64,000 nt of DNA from DATEDA01 sp963789885 (GTDB taxonomy: Bacteria > Pseudomonadota > Gammaproteobacteria > Burkholderiales > SG8-39), in contig CAWBNB010000049.1 of NCBI GenBank assembly GCA_963789885.1, positions 124,001 through 188,000 on the forward strand, in the 5' to 3' direction. The notes below the pieces were generated by a model, which was not told the DNA's origin, did no database searches, and saw nothing but the letters and a program-made list of their open reading frames with translations. The position numbers and the translations under genes are program-made. Below, in pieces: positions 8,067-15,576 of the stretch (the first letter of the stretch is position 1; every line of letters starts with the position of its first letter).

Positions 8067-8899
8067 ATCCGCCTCGCGAGCCTCGGATCCAGCGCGTCGC
8101 GCAGGCCGTCCCCGAGCAGGTTGACCGCGAGCACGGTGAGCGAAAGGCAGATCCCCGGGAAGATGATCAGATAGCCCGCGATCTGGAAGAGGCTCCTCGC
8201 CTCCGCCATGATGTTGCCCCAGCTCGGGATGTTGGGCGGCGTACCCGCGCCGATGAAGGAAAGGATCGCCTCGGTGATCATCGCCGAGGCGCAGACGTAG
8301 GTGCCCTGGACGAGGAGCGGCGCCATCGTGTTCGGCAGGATGTGGCGCAGCAGGATGCGCGGCAGCGGCGTCCCCGCAGCGACCGCAGCTTCGACGAAGG
8401 GCTGCTCCCGGAGGGTCAGCGCCAGGCTGCGCACGAGGCGCACGACGCGCGGCACCTCCGCGAGCGTGATCGCCGCGATCACGTTGCCGACGCTCGCGCG
8501 GGTGAGCGCGATCAGCGAGATGGCGAGCAGCACCGACGGGATCGACATCAGCCCGTCCATCACCCGCATCACGACCGGATCGATCGCGCGCACGAAGCCG
8601 GTGACCAGGCCGATGGCGAGCCCGAGCAGCGTGCTGATCAGCGCGACCGCGATGCCGACGGCGAGCGATACGCGCGCGCCGTAGACGACCCGGCTGTAGA
8701 CGTCGCGTCCGAGCATGTCGGTGCCGAACCAGTGCGCCGCCGAGGGCGCCTTGAGGCGCTGCACGGGCGCCACCGCCTGCGGATCGACCGTGCCGAGCCA
8801 GGGCGCGACGAACGCGACGAGGATCAGCACGAGCAGCACCACGCCTCCCGCGACCGCGGTGGGATGGCGCGCCAGGGCGTCCTTGAAGATCCTCAGCAT
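8063..8899 (-). CDS. Peptide/nickel-type ABC transporter permease (DppC family)
   Basis: The 278-residue inner-membrane protein begins with a membrane helix (VAGGVVLLVLILVAFVAPWL). It carries HWFGTDMLGRDVYSRVVYGARVS, typical of DppC/OppC, and the EAA loop VEAAVAAGTPLPRILLRHILPN that contacts the ATPase. About six membrane segments are visible. It would form a heterodimeric channel with DppB. The frame is intact, but its partners are all damaged: dppD is truncated, dppB carries frameshifts and the binding protein lacks its N-terminal half. The transporter as a whole is therefore unlikely to work. Confidence 0.88.
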   Translation of the reverse strand: MLRIFKDALARHPTAVAGGVVLLVLILVAFVAPWLGTVDPQAVAPVQRLKAPSAAHWFGTDMLGRDVYSRVVYGARVSLAVGIAVALISTLLGLAIGLVTGFVRAIDPVVMRVMDGLMSIPSVLLAISLIALTRASVGNVIAAITLAEVPRVVRLVRSLALTLREQPFVEAAVAAGTPLPRILLRHILPNTMAPLLVQGTYVCASAMITEAILSFIGAGTPPNIPSWGNIMAEARSLFQIAGYLIIFPGICLSLTVLAVNLLGDGLRDALDPRLARRM

Positions 8900-9843
8900 T
8901 CAGTAGCGGATGCGGGGGTCGAGGTACAGGTAGCGACAGGTCGACCGCAAGGTTCACGAACACGTACGCCGCGGAAAAGAGCAGCGTCACGCCCTGGATG
9001 ATCGGGTAGTCGCGGCGCAGGATCGCGTCCACGGTCAGCCGCCCGACGCCCGGGATCGCGAACACCGTCTCGGTGACCACGGCGCCGCTGATGAGGAGCG
9101 CGACGCCGATCGCCGACGATCGTCACGATCGGGATCGCGGCGTTCTTGAGCGCGTGGCGGCCGAGCACGCTCGCCTGGTCGAGCCCCTTCGCCTGTGCGG
9201 TGCGGATGTAGTCCTGCGCCAGCACCTCCAGCATGCTCGCGCGCGTCATGCGGGCGATGAGCGCCATGTACACCGTGCCGAGCGCGATGCTCGGCAGGAC
9301 GAGGTGGCGCAACCACTCCCAGAACCCGTCGCGCAGGTTCGCGTAGCCCTGCACCGGCAGCCAGTCGAGCTCGATCGAGAACACCAGGATCAGGATGTAC
9401 GCGAGCACGAACACCGGCACCGAGAAGCCGAGCACCGAGAACGTCATCACCGCGCGGTCGAGCCAGCTCCCGGCGCGCGCCGCCGCCAGGACGCCGAGCG
9501 TCACGGCGATCAGCACTGCGACGAGCAGCGTGCACCCGGTCAGCGCGAGCGTCGGCTCGATGCGCTGGCCGATCAGCTGCGTCACCGGCAGGTTGGTGAA
9601 TATCGAGGTGCCGAGGTCGCCGTGTGCGAGCGCCCACAGCCAGGCGCCGAAGCGGATGTGGAACGGCTGGTCGAGCCCGAGCTTCTCGCGGATGCGGCGG
9701 ATGTCGTCGCTCGTCGCCGCGTCGCCGGCGAGGATCGCGGCCGGGTCGCCCGGCGTGAGATACAGCAGCCCGAAGACGACGAACGCGACCACCGCCATGA
9801 CGGCGACGGTCGCGGCGAGCCGCCTCAGGACATACGCGAGCAC
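8900..9843 (-). pseudogene. Peptide ABC transporter permease (DppB family), two frameshifts
   Basis: From the ATG at 9843 the protein reads as a normal DppB (membrane helix, DPAAILAGDAATSDDIRRIREKLGLDQP, EAA-type QDYIRTAQAKGLDQASVLGRHAL). After NAAIPIVTIVG (about 9117) an extra base shifts the frame; the family sequence resumes as GVALLISGAVVTETVFAIPG in another frame. A second extra base near 8927 (after NLAVDLS) restores a typical YLYLDPRIRY ending and a TGA at 8902-8900, directly abutting the dppC start. Homology on both sides of each lesion is good and no in-frame nonsense substitution is seen. Either recent decay or indel error is possible. Confidence 0.75.
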
Positions 9844-9918
9844 CTACGGGAGTTCCGGGCCCCCGGGAAAGCGCCGGGGGCGACGTATTCGTCGTCCCCG
9901 CGCCGGCGGGGACCCAGT

Positions 9919-11010
9919 TCACTTCTTCTCCACGTTCCAGAGCAGATTGATCGGTGCGATGATCAGCCCCGAGACGTTGGAGCGATAGGCCGTCGGCAGG
10001 ATGAACTGCCCGGTCGGGATGATCGGCACGAACTCGAACGCGCGCCGCTGCACCGCCTCGGCGGCCTTCTTCGAGGCCGCGGCGTCGGTCGCGTTGAACC
10101 AGGTCTCGCGCAGCTCCTCCATCTTCGGATCGGTCGGCCAGCCGAACCATGCCTTCTCGCCGGTGCCGCGGATCGGGAAGTTGACCGCGGGATTGACCAT
10201 GTCGGGGCCGACGAGCCAGGTATGGAAGATGTTCCAGCCGCCCTTGTCCGGCGGCTCCTTCACCGCGCGGCGCGTGATGAGCGTGCCCCAGTCGCCCGCC
10301 TGGATCTCGGCGTTGAGGCCGATCTTCTTCAGGTTTTCGAGCGTGATCAGCGACTGCGAGTGCACGATCGGCTGGTCGGTCGCGTCGATGATGACGACCT
10401 TCTCGCCCTTGTAGCCGGCTTCCTTGACGAGTTGCTTCGCCCGTTCGAAGTCGCGCTTGCCCTTCAGCGGCTCGGCGCCGGCCTCGGTGGCGAGCGGGGT
10501 GCCGCAGGTGAAGTAGGAGTAGCAGGGCTTGCCGTTCTTCGGGTCGCCCGCGATGCCGATCACGTAGTCTTGCTGGTTCACCACGAGCAGCACCGCCTGG
10601 CGGATCTTCTCGTTGTTGAACGGCGGGTGCAGGAAGTTGAAGCGGATCATGCCCATCGAGCCGAGCGGGTCGATGTTCTTGACCGTCACCTGCTTGTTCT
10701 TCGCGAGCACCGGGATCAGGTCGGGCGGCAGCTGCTCCCAGATGTCGGCCTCGCGGCGTTGAGCGCCGCGGCCGCGGTAGCGAATCCGGGATATAGATCC
10801 ACTCCACGCGGTCGACCTTCACGACCTTGCCGCCCGAGGCCCACGACGGCGGCTCCTTCCGCGGGACGTAGTCGGTGTTCTTGACGTAGACCACCTTGTT
10901 GCCTGGCACCCACTCCGCCTTCACCATCTTGAACGGCCCGGAGCCGGTCGGGTCCTCGATGTTCTTGAAGGCGTCGGTCTTCGCGATCCGCTCGGGCATG
11001 ATGACAGAGC
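9919..11010 (-). pseudogene. Peptide-type ABC substrate-binding protein (family 5), N-terminally truncated, two frameshifts
   Basis: Recognisable family-5 binding-protein sequence begins abruptly near 11010 (VIMPERIAKTDAFKNIE) and runs through VVKVDRVEWIYIPD. It then changes frame near 10786 (ATAAAALNA) and again near 10759 before continuing cleanly from KNKQVTVKNIDPLGSMGMIR to the stop at 9919 (LLWNVEKK). Both lesions look like single-base losses. Signal peptide and roughly the first half of the usual ~530 residues are missing; upstream is the end of a methyltransferase gene instead. It is part of the same damaged operon as dppB, dppC and the dppD remnant. Confidence 0.75.
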
Positions 11011-11777
11011 TGACCCGCCACGTCGAGGTGACCCACGCGGAGGCGCGAGCGGCCTGCAGCGACGTGCGCGCGCCGGCGCTTCGCCCAGTCGCGCAACGCG
11101 TCGCCGTCTGCAGGCGCGACCTCGGCGGCGGCCAGCGCCCAGCCGTCGATCAGTGCCGTCTGGAGCGCGGGCGATTCGGGCCCGAGGCTCCAGTCGCTCG
11201 GTGCCGTGCGGATCTCGTAGCCGAGCGCGCTCAAAGTACTGACGGCCGCGGCGGCCGCGCCGGGGCCGAGGGCGGCGCCGAAGCCCTTGTCTCCGAGCTG
11301 GTGCCGGTTGATCAGTTCGCGCACGCGCTCGTCCCCTTCTTCCGCCGGCGACCAACCGATCCGACCGTCGTAGGTGAGCGCAAAGAGCACATCCGCGCCG
11401 CTCTCCGCGCACCGCGCCGCAAGCCGGGCGAGCCAGGGCGCGGAGACGAGGTCGAGAAGGGCCGACGCAGTCACTAGGTGGCGGCCGGCGAGCGGCACCT
11501 CGTCGAGCGCGTGCGCGAGGTCGAGCTGCAGGGTCGAGACCCTCGCGCCGGCCGGCGGCGCGAGCGCGTCGAGGAGCCGCGCATCTTGGTCCACCGCGAG
11601 CCAGTCCGACGTACGCAGGAGCCGCGGCGCGAGAAACCGGATGTTGCTGCCCGTTCCGCACGCGAGGTCGACGATCCGCCGCGCGCGCGTAGCGAAGGCG
11701 TCGGCCAGCGTCACCGATCGCGCCGCCGCATCGGCGGGCTCGCGCAGCGCGAGCCACTCGACGCTGAAACTAGGCAT
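10716..11777 (-). CDS. Class I SAM-dependent methyltransferase, reading through into the transporter fragment
   Basis: From the ATG at 11777 the protein shows a SAM-binding core: RRIVDLACGTGSNIRFLAPRL (motif I, residues about 33-53), WLAVDQDARLLDAL and a cysteine/aspartate-rich middle. Methyltransferase-like sequence ends about residue 254 (SRLRVGHLDVAG, near 11015). Beyond that the frame runs out of register through the binding-protein remnant to 10716, so about 100 C-terminal residues are foreign. The start overlaps the glycosyltransferase stop (ATGCCTAG), showing coupling within the pterin-like cluster. Substrate unknown. Confidence 0.7.
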   Translation of the reverse strand: MPSFSVEWLALREPADAAARSVTLADAFATRARRIVDLACGTGSNIRFLAPRLLRTSDWLAVDQDARLLDALAPPAGARVSTLQLDLAHALDEVPLAGRHLVTASALLDLVSAPWLARLAARCAESGADVLFALTYDGRIGWSPAEEGDERVRELINRHQLGDKGFGAALGPGAAAAAVSTLSALGYEIRTAPSDWSLGPESPALQTALIDGWALAAAEVAPADGDALRDWAKRRRAHVAAGRSRLRVGHLDVAGQLCHHARADREDRRLQEHRGPDRLRAVQDGEGGVGARQQGGLRQEHRLRPAEGAAVVGLGRQGREGRPRGVDLYPGFATAAAALNAARPTSGSSCRPT

Positions 11778-12828
11778 CCGCGACGCCCTCCAGCGCGCGC
11801 GCGAGCCGCGAGCAGGACTCCGTCCAAGTCGGCAGCCGGTCGCGCGCCGCCCGCGCGCCCGCCGCGAGGGTTGCGCGCAGCTCCGGCTCGTCGAAGAACC
11901 GCGCGAGGGCGGCGCGCAGCGCGATCGGATTGCCGGGCGGGACGAGCAGCCCGGCATCCGGCGGCACCGTCTCCGGCACCGCGCCCGCCCGGGTCGACAC
12001 GATCGGCAGGCCGCGCGCGAGCGCCTCGGCGAGCGCCATGCCGTAGCCTTCGTGGAGCGTCGCGAGCACGAACGCGTCCGCACGGTCGTAGTAGCGCTCG
12101 AGCGCCGTGCGGTCGACCTCGCCTGCGAACCGCACCCGGCTGGCAAGACGCATCCGCGCGATCTGCTGGCGCAGTGCGGCGACCGTCTTCGGCGCGCGGG
12201 CCAGGCTGCCCACGCAGGTCAGGCGCCACGGGCGGTCGACGAGCGGTGCGAGCGCTTCGACGAGCACGGCGTGTCCCTTGCGCGGGACGACCGTCGAGAC
12301 GCAGAGGAGCTCGAGCACGCGCCCGCGCGTGCCGCGCGCGAGGGGCGCGGGGTCGGTGCCCGGCTCGACGACGACGGTCCGCTCGGCCGCGACCCCGTAA
12401 TCGGCGAGCGCGCGTGCCGTCGCGGCACTGGTCGTGACGACGATGCGCGCGGCGGCGAGAGCGTCTGCCTCCGACGCGCGCAGCGCTTCGGCGTACCCGT
12501 TTTCGAGGCCGGTTTCGAGCGCGAGCGGATGGTGCACGAGCGCGATGAGCCGGAGCCGGCGCGCCTCCGCCGCGGCGATCTCGGGCATGGCGCCGAACGC
12601 GAGCCCGTCGACGAGGACCCTGGCGCCATCGGGGATGCGCGCGAGCATCGCCCGCGCGTGCGCGAGCGCCGAGGGCGTCGGCACGGGGAAGCTCGCGTCG
12701 AGCCCGTGGACCACGACGTTCCAGCCGAGCGCGCGCAGTCCGTCCACGACCTGGCGGTCGTACTCGTACCCGCCGGTGAACGCGCTGGGATCGCCGGGAA
12801 TGACGAAGTCGAGCTCGGGTGCTTCCAC
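11770..12828 (-). CDS. Glycosyltransferase family 4 (GT-B fold)
   Basis: The 352-residue protein has a GT-B layout. The N-terminal acceptor domain contains GGYEYDRQVVDGLRALGW and LVHHPLALETGLE. The C-terminal donor domain contains LLCVSTVVPRKGHAVLVEAL and the EX7E-type signature HEGYGMALAEALARGLPIV (glutamates about residues 265 and 273). Such retaining enzymes move a sugar from a nucleotide donor. It lies between the PTPS-like gene (36-nt gap) and the methyltransferase gene (8-nt overlap), so it probably belongs to the same product pathway. The acceptor is unknown; a pterin-like or lipid acceptor is inference from neighbours. Confidence 0.87.
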   Translation of the reverse strand: MEAPELDFVIPGDPSAFTGGYEYDRQVVDGLRALGWNVVVHGLDASFPVPTPSALAHARAMLARIPDGARVLVDGLAFGAMPEIAAAEARRLRLIALVHHPLALETGLENGYAEALRASEADALAAARIVVTTSAATARALADYGVAAERTVVVEPGTDPAPLARGTRGRVLELLCVSTVVPRKGHAVLVEALAPLVDRPWRLTCVGSLARAPKTVAALRQQIARMRLASRVRFAGEVDRTALERYYDRADAFVLATLHEGYGMALAEALARGLPIVSTRAGAVPETVPPDAGLLVPPGNPIALRAALARFFDEPELRATLAAGARAARDRLPTWTESCSRLARALEGVADA

Positions 12829-12864
12829 TTCCCCCCGCTCCGGGCTACTCCGGCCTCCCGGCGG

Positions 12865-13263
12865 TCACAGCTCACCCTCGAACGCGGCCCACGCCGCGTG
12901 GGATTCGTGCAGCGTGACCTTCATCCGCGCGAGGCCGCGCGCGGTTTCGCCGAGCCGGCCGGCGCCGATCGCGGCGCGGACCCGGTCGAACACGGCGCGC
13001 GCGAGGAACTCGGTCGTCGTGTTCCGTCCGGCGAACGCGGGCTCGTCGTCGAGATTGCGGTAGTTGAGGGCGTCGAGCACGGCGCGGAGCGCGACGGCGG
13101 CGCGGCCGATGTCGACCACGACGCCGTCCGCGTCGAGTGCCGGCCGCTGGAACTCCACGTCGACGACGTAGGTCGCACCGTGCAGTCGCTGGGCGTGCCC
13201 GAACGCCTCGCCCTTGAAGCTGTGGGCGATCATGAAGTGGTCGCGGACGCACACCGAGTACAT
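12865..13263 (-). CDS. 6-pyruvoyl-tetrahydropterin synthase/QueD-like protein with altered active site
   Basis: The 132-residue protein follows the tetrahydropterin-synthase fold: HSFKGEAFGHAQRLHGATYVVDVEFQ (residues about 14-39), then VVVDIGRAAVALRAVLDALNYRNLDD, and ends with the conserved glutamate region VTLHESHAAWAAFEG. In QueD and PTPS the corresponding segment carries a catalytic Cys and an HGH zinc pair. Here the Cys position is Ala and HGH is HGA, so at least one zinc ligand and the nucleophile are missing or replaced (a His two residues earlier may substitute). It lies 5 nt from the alcohol dehydrogenase gene. It may bind or modify a pterin without the canonical side-chain chemistry. 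Confidence 0.8.
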   Translation of the reverse strand: MYSVCVRDHFMIAHSFKGEAFGHAQRLHGATYVVDVEFQRPALDADGVVVDIGRAAVALRAVLDALNYRNLDDEPAFAGRNTTTEFLARAVFDRVRAAIGAGRLGETARGLARMKVTLHESHAAWAAFEGEL

Positions 13264-13268
13264 TGCGG

Positions 13269-14249
13269 CTACCTATAGACGATGCGATGGCAGATGGTGT
13301 CGCCCGGCGCGGCGGCGAGCCGCGCCAGGACGCGCGGCAGGTCCTCGAAGCGGTCCTCGCCGGTCACGAGCGCGTCGAGCGCCGGATCGGCGAGGAGGCG
13401 CAGCGCCAGGTCGAGCCGCCGCTCCCGCGACCAGCGCGCGCGCTGCGCCGGCGCGACGTTCCCGACCTGGGACGATTTCAGCGTGAGCCGCCGCGCGTGA
13501 AAGGCGGCGCCGAGCGCGAGCGGCACCGCGCGCGCGCCGAACCAGCTCAGCTCGAGGACGGTCGCCTCGAAGCCGGCCAGCTCGAGGGCAAGCGCCGCGC
13601 CGTCGGGCGTGCCGCTCGCGTGGATCACGAGGTCCGCCTCGCGCCGCGCGGCGCCGGGCGGGGCGAAGCCGACGCCGAGCGCGCGGGCGACGGCTGCGCG
13701 GTGCGGGTTCGTGTCCACGAGCTCGACCTCGCAGCCCGGCATGCGGCCGGCGAGCCACGCCACGAGGCATCCGAGCGCACCGGCGCCGATCACCGCGATC
13801 CGGTCGCCGATCCGCGGATCCGCGTCCCACAGGCCGTTGATCGCGGTCTCCAGGTTCGCCGCGAGCACCGCCCGCGCCGGGGGGAGGCCCGCGGGGAGCG
13901 GACGGACGGCCTCGGATGGGACGACATAGCGCGTCTGGTGCGGATGGAGGCAGAACACCCGCTGGCCACGGAGCGCCGGCGGGCCGTCGTCCACCTCGCC
14001 GACGCTGATGTACCCGTATTTGACCGGGGCGGGGAAGTCCCCGGCCTGGAACGGCGCGCGCATGCGCTCGTACTCGCCCGGCGGCACCTCGCCGCGGAAG
14101 ACCAAGGTCTCGGTGCCCCGGCTCAGAGCGCTGTAGAGTGCGCGCACCCGAACCTCCCCGGGCTTGCATCGGACGAGCGGCTCGCTCCGTATCTCCCCCT
14201 GGCAGGGCCCGGTTACCCAAAACGCACGCGCGTCGTCCCCAGCAGACAT
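13269..14249 (-). CDS. Zinc-binding-type alcohol dehydrogenase (MDR superfamily)
   Basis: The 326-residue protein has a GroES-like N-terminus (VRVRALYSALSRGTETLVFRGEVP), AVLAANLETAINGLWDADP and a Rossmann domain with GDRIAVIGAGALGCLVAW. The structural-zinc cysteine cluster of classical alcohol dehydrogenases is not visible. This resembles the shortened MDR proteins that neighbour PTPS-like genes in other Proteobacteria (recalled, not checked). The start at 14249 gives the usual SAGDDARAFWVTGPCQGEIR beginning, but it overlaps the divergent ATG at 14248 on the plus strand. It probably oxidises or reduces an intermediate using NAD(P). Confidence 0.82.
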   Translation of the reverse strand: MSAGDDARAFWVTGPCQGEIRSEPLVRCKPGEVRVRALYSALSRGTETLVFRGEVPPGEYERMRAPFQAGDFPAPVKYGYISVGEVDDGPPALRGQRVFCLHPHQTRYVVPSEAVRPLPAGLPPARAVLAANLETAINGLWDADPRIGDRIAVIGAGALGCLVAWLAGRMPGCEVELVDTNPHRAAVARALGVGFAPPGAARREADLVIHASGTPDGAALALELAGFEATVLELSWFGARAVPLALGAAFHARRLTLKSSQVGNVAPAQRARWSRERRLDLALRLLADPALDALVTGEDRFEDLPRVLARLAAAPGDTICHRIVYR

Positions 14250-14991
14250 GGCAGCGAAGGATACTAGTTCAACCGGGGCACGCCCGGCGCACCCCGCCGC
14301 GGTGGTGATTGCCTTGATGGCGATCGCGCTCGCGGCCGCGGCGACCGTGATCGCGCGCGAGCTCGCGCTCGGACCGCTGTACGTCGCCAAGGCACTGGCG
14401 GTTTACGCGCTCGTCGCCGGGCTCGTGCTCGTGAACCTCGGCGCGCACCATCCCTTCGCCCGGTTCGGATCGGCGAACCGGCTCACGCTCGCACGCGCGG
14501 CGCTCACGGCCCTCCTCGCGGGGCTGATCGGCGAGCAGGGCGGCGCGTTCGCGGGGTTCGCGTTCGCGCTCGCCATCGTCGCCGCGCTGCTCGACGCGGT
14601 CGACGGCCCGGTCGCGCGCGCGACCGGGATGACGAGCGCATTCGGCGCCCGGTTCGACATGGAAACCGATGCCGCGCTGCTCGCCGTGCTCGCCGCGCTT
14701 GCCTGGCAGCTCGACAAGGCCGGGCCGTGGGTGCTGGCGTCGGGCCTCGCGCGCTACGCGTTCGTCGCCGCCGGCGCACTCGCGCCGTGGCTGCGCGCGC
14801 CGCTGCCGCCGCGCTCCCGGCGCAAGCTGGTCTGCGCGGTGCAGACCGCCGCGCTCGTCACCGTACTCGCGCCGGTGCTCGCACCTCCCGCGACGAGCAT
14901 CCTCGCGGCGCTTGCGCTCGCGTTGCTGCTATCCTCCTTCGCGGCCGACGTGATCTGGCTGCGCCGGCACTCCGGGGAACCTCGTCCATGA
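14248..14991 (+). CDS. CDP-alcohol phosphatidyltransferase family membrane enzyme
   Basis: The protein (247 residues from the ATG at 14248) contains an exact match to the family motif D-x2-DG-x2-AR-x8-G-x3-D-x3-D: DAVDGPVARATGMTSAFG followed by ARFDMETD (residues about 117-142). About six membrane helices surround it. These enzymes transfer a phospho-alcohol group from a CDP-linked donor to an acceptor in the inner membrane. The start is uncertain: the ATG at 14248 shares two bases with the divergent gene's ATG, and a GTG near 14300 is an alternative. Its end overlaps the YceI gene start (ATGA). Confidence 0.85.
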   Translation: MAAKDTSSTGARPAHPAAVVIALMAIALAAAATVIARELALGPLYVAKALAVYALVAGLVLVNLGAHHPFARFGSANRLTLARAALTALLAGLIGEQGGAFAGFAFALAIVAALLDAVDGPVARATGMTSAFGARFDMETDAALLAVLAALAWQLDKAGPWVLASGLARYAFVAAGALAPWLRAPLPPRSRRKLVCAVQTAALVTVLAPVLAPPATSILAALALALLLSSFAADVIWLRRHSGEPRP

Positions 14992-15572
14992 TCAAGCTCG
15001 TACTGCGGGTCGTTGCGTTCTGCGCGCTGAGCGCTGCCGCCCATGCCCAGCCCGCCCGCTACCAGATCGATCCCGAACACTTCAGCGTGGGGTTCCTGGT
15101 CGAACATCTCGGCTACGCGAAGGTGCTCGGGATCTTTCAGAAGGCCTCCGGCACCTACGCGTTCGACGAGAAGAACGGCGCGCTCTCGGACGTGCGCCTG
15201 GTGATCGACGCGGACAGCATCTACACCGCGCATCGCAAGCGCGACAACCATCTGCGGAGCCCCGACTTCCTCAACGCCGGCGAGTTCCGCGAGATCGTCT
15301 TCAAGGGTGCGACGGCGAAGCGCACCGGCGAGCGCACGTTCGTGGTGGAGGGTCAGCTCGAGATGATCGGGAAGATGCAACCGGTGACGCTGAACGTCAC
15401 CTGGAACAAGAGCGGGAAGTACGAGCTGCCCGGCACCGACGCCTACGTGATGGGCGCTTCGGCGCGCGGGAGCTTCAAGCGCAGCGCCTTCGGCATGAGC
15501 TACGGCCTCGCCAACGGCTGGGTCGGCGACACGGTCGAGCTGATCGTCGAGTTCGAAGCGAAGCGGATATAG
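14988..15572 (+). CDS. YceI family periplasmic protein
   Basis: The 194-residue protein has a signal peptide (LVLRVVAFCALSAAAHAQ, cleavage after AHA) and a YceI lipocalin-like domain: RYQIDPEHFSVGFLVEHLGYA, DSIYTAHRKRDNHLRSPDFLNA and GQLEMIGKMQPVTLNVTWNK. YceI proteins bind polyprenoid or other amphiphilic molecules in the periplasm. The start overlaps the previous stop as ATGA, and the next gene begins 4 nt after its stop, so the three form a tight plus-strand operon. The context of a membrane phosphatidyltransferase fits handling of an isoprenoid or lipid product. Confidence 0.9.
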   Translation: MIKLVLRVVAFCALSAAAHAQPARYQIDPEHFSVGFLVEHLGYAKVLGIFQKASGTYAFDEKNGALSDVRLVIDADSIYTAHRKRDNHLRSPDFLNAGEFREIVFKGATAKRTGERTFVVEGQLEMIGKMQPVTLNVTWNKSGKYELPGTDAYVMGASARGSFKRSAFGMSYGLANGWVGDTVELIVEFEAKRI

Positions 15573-15576
15573 GGTG

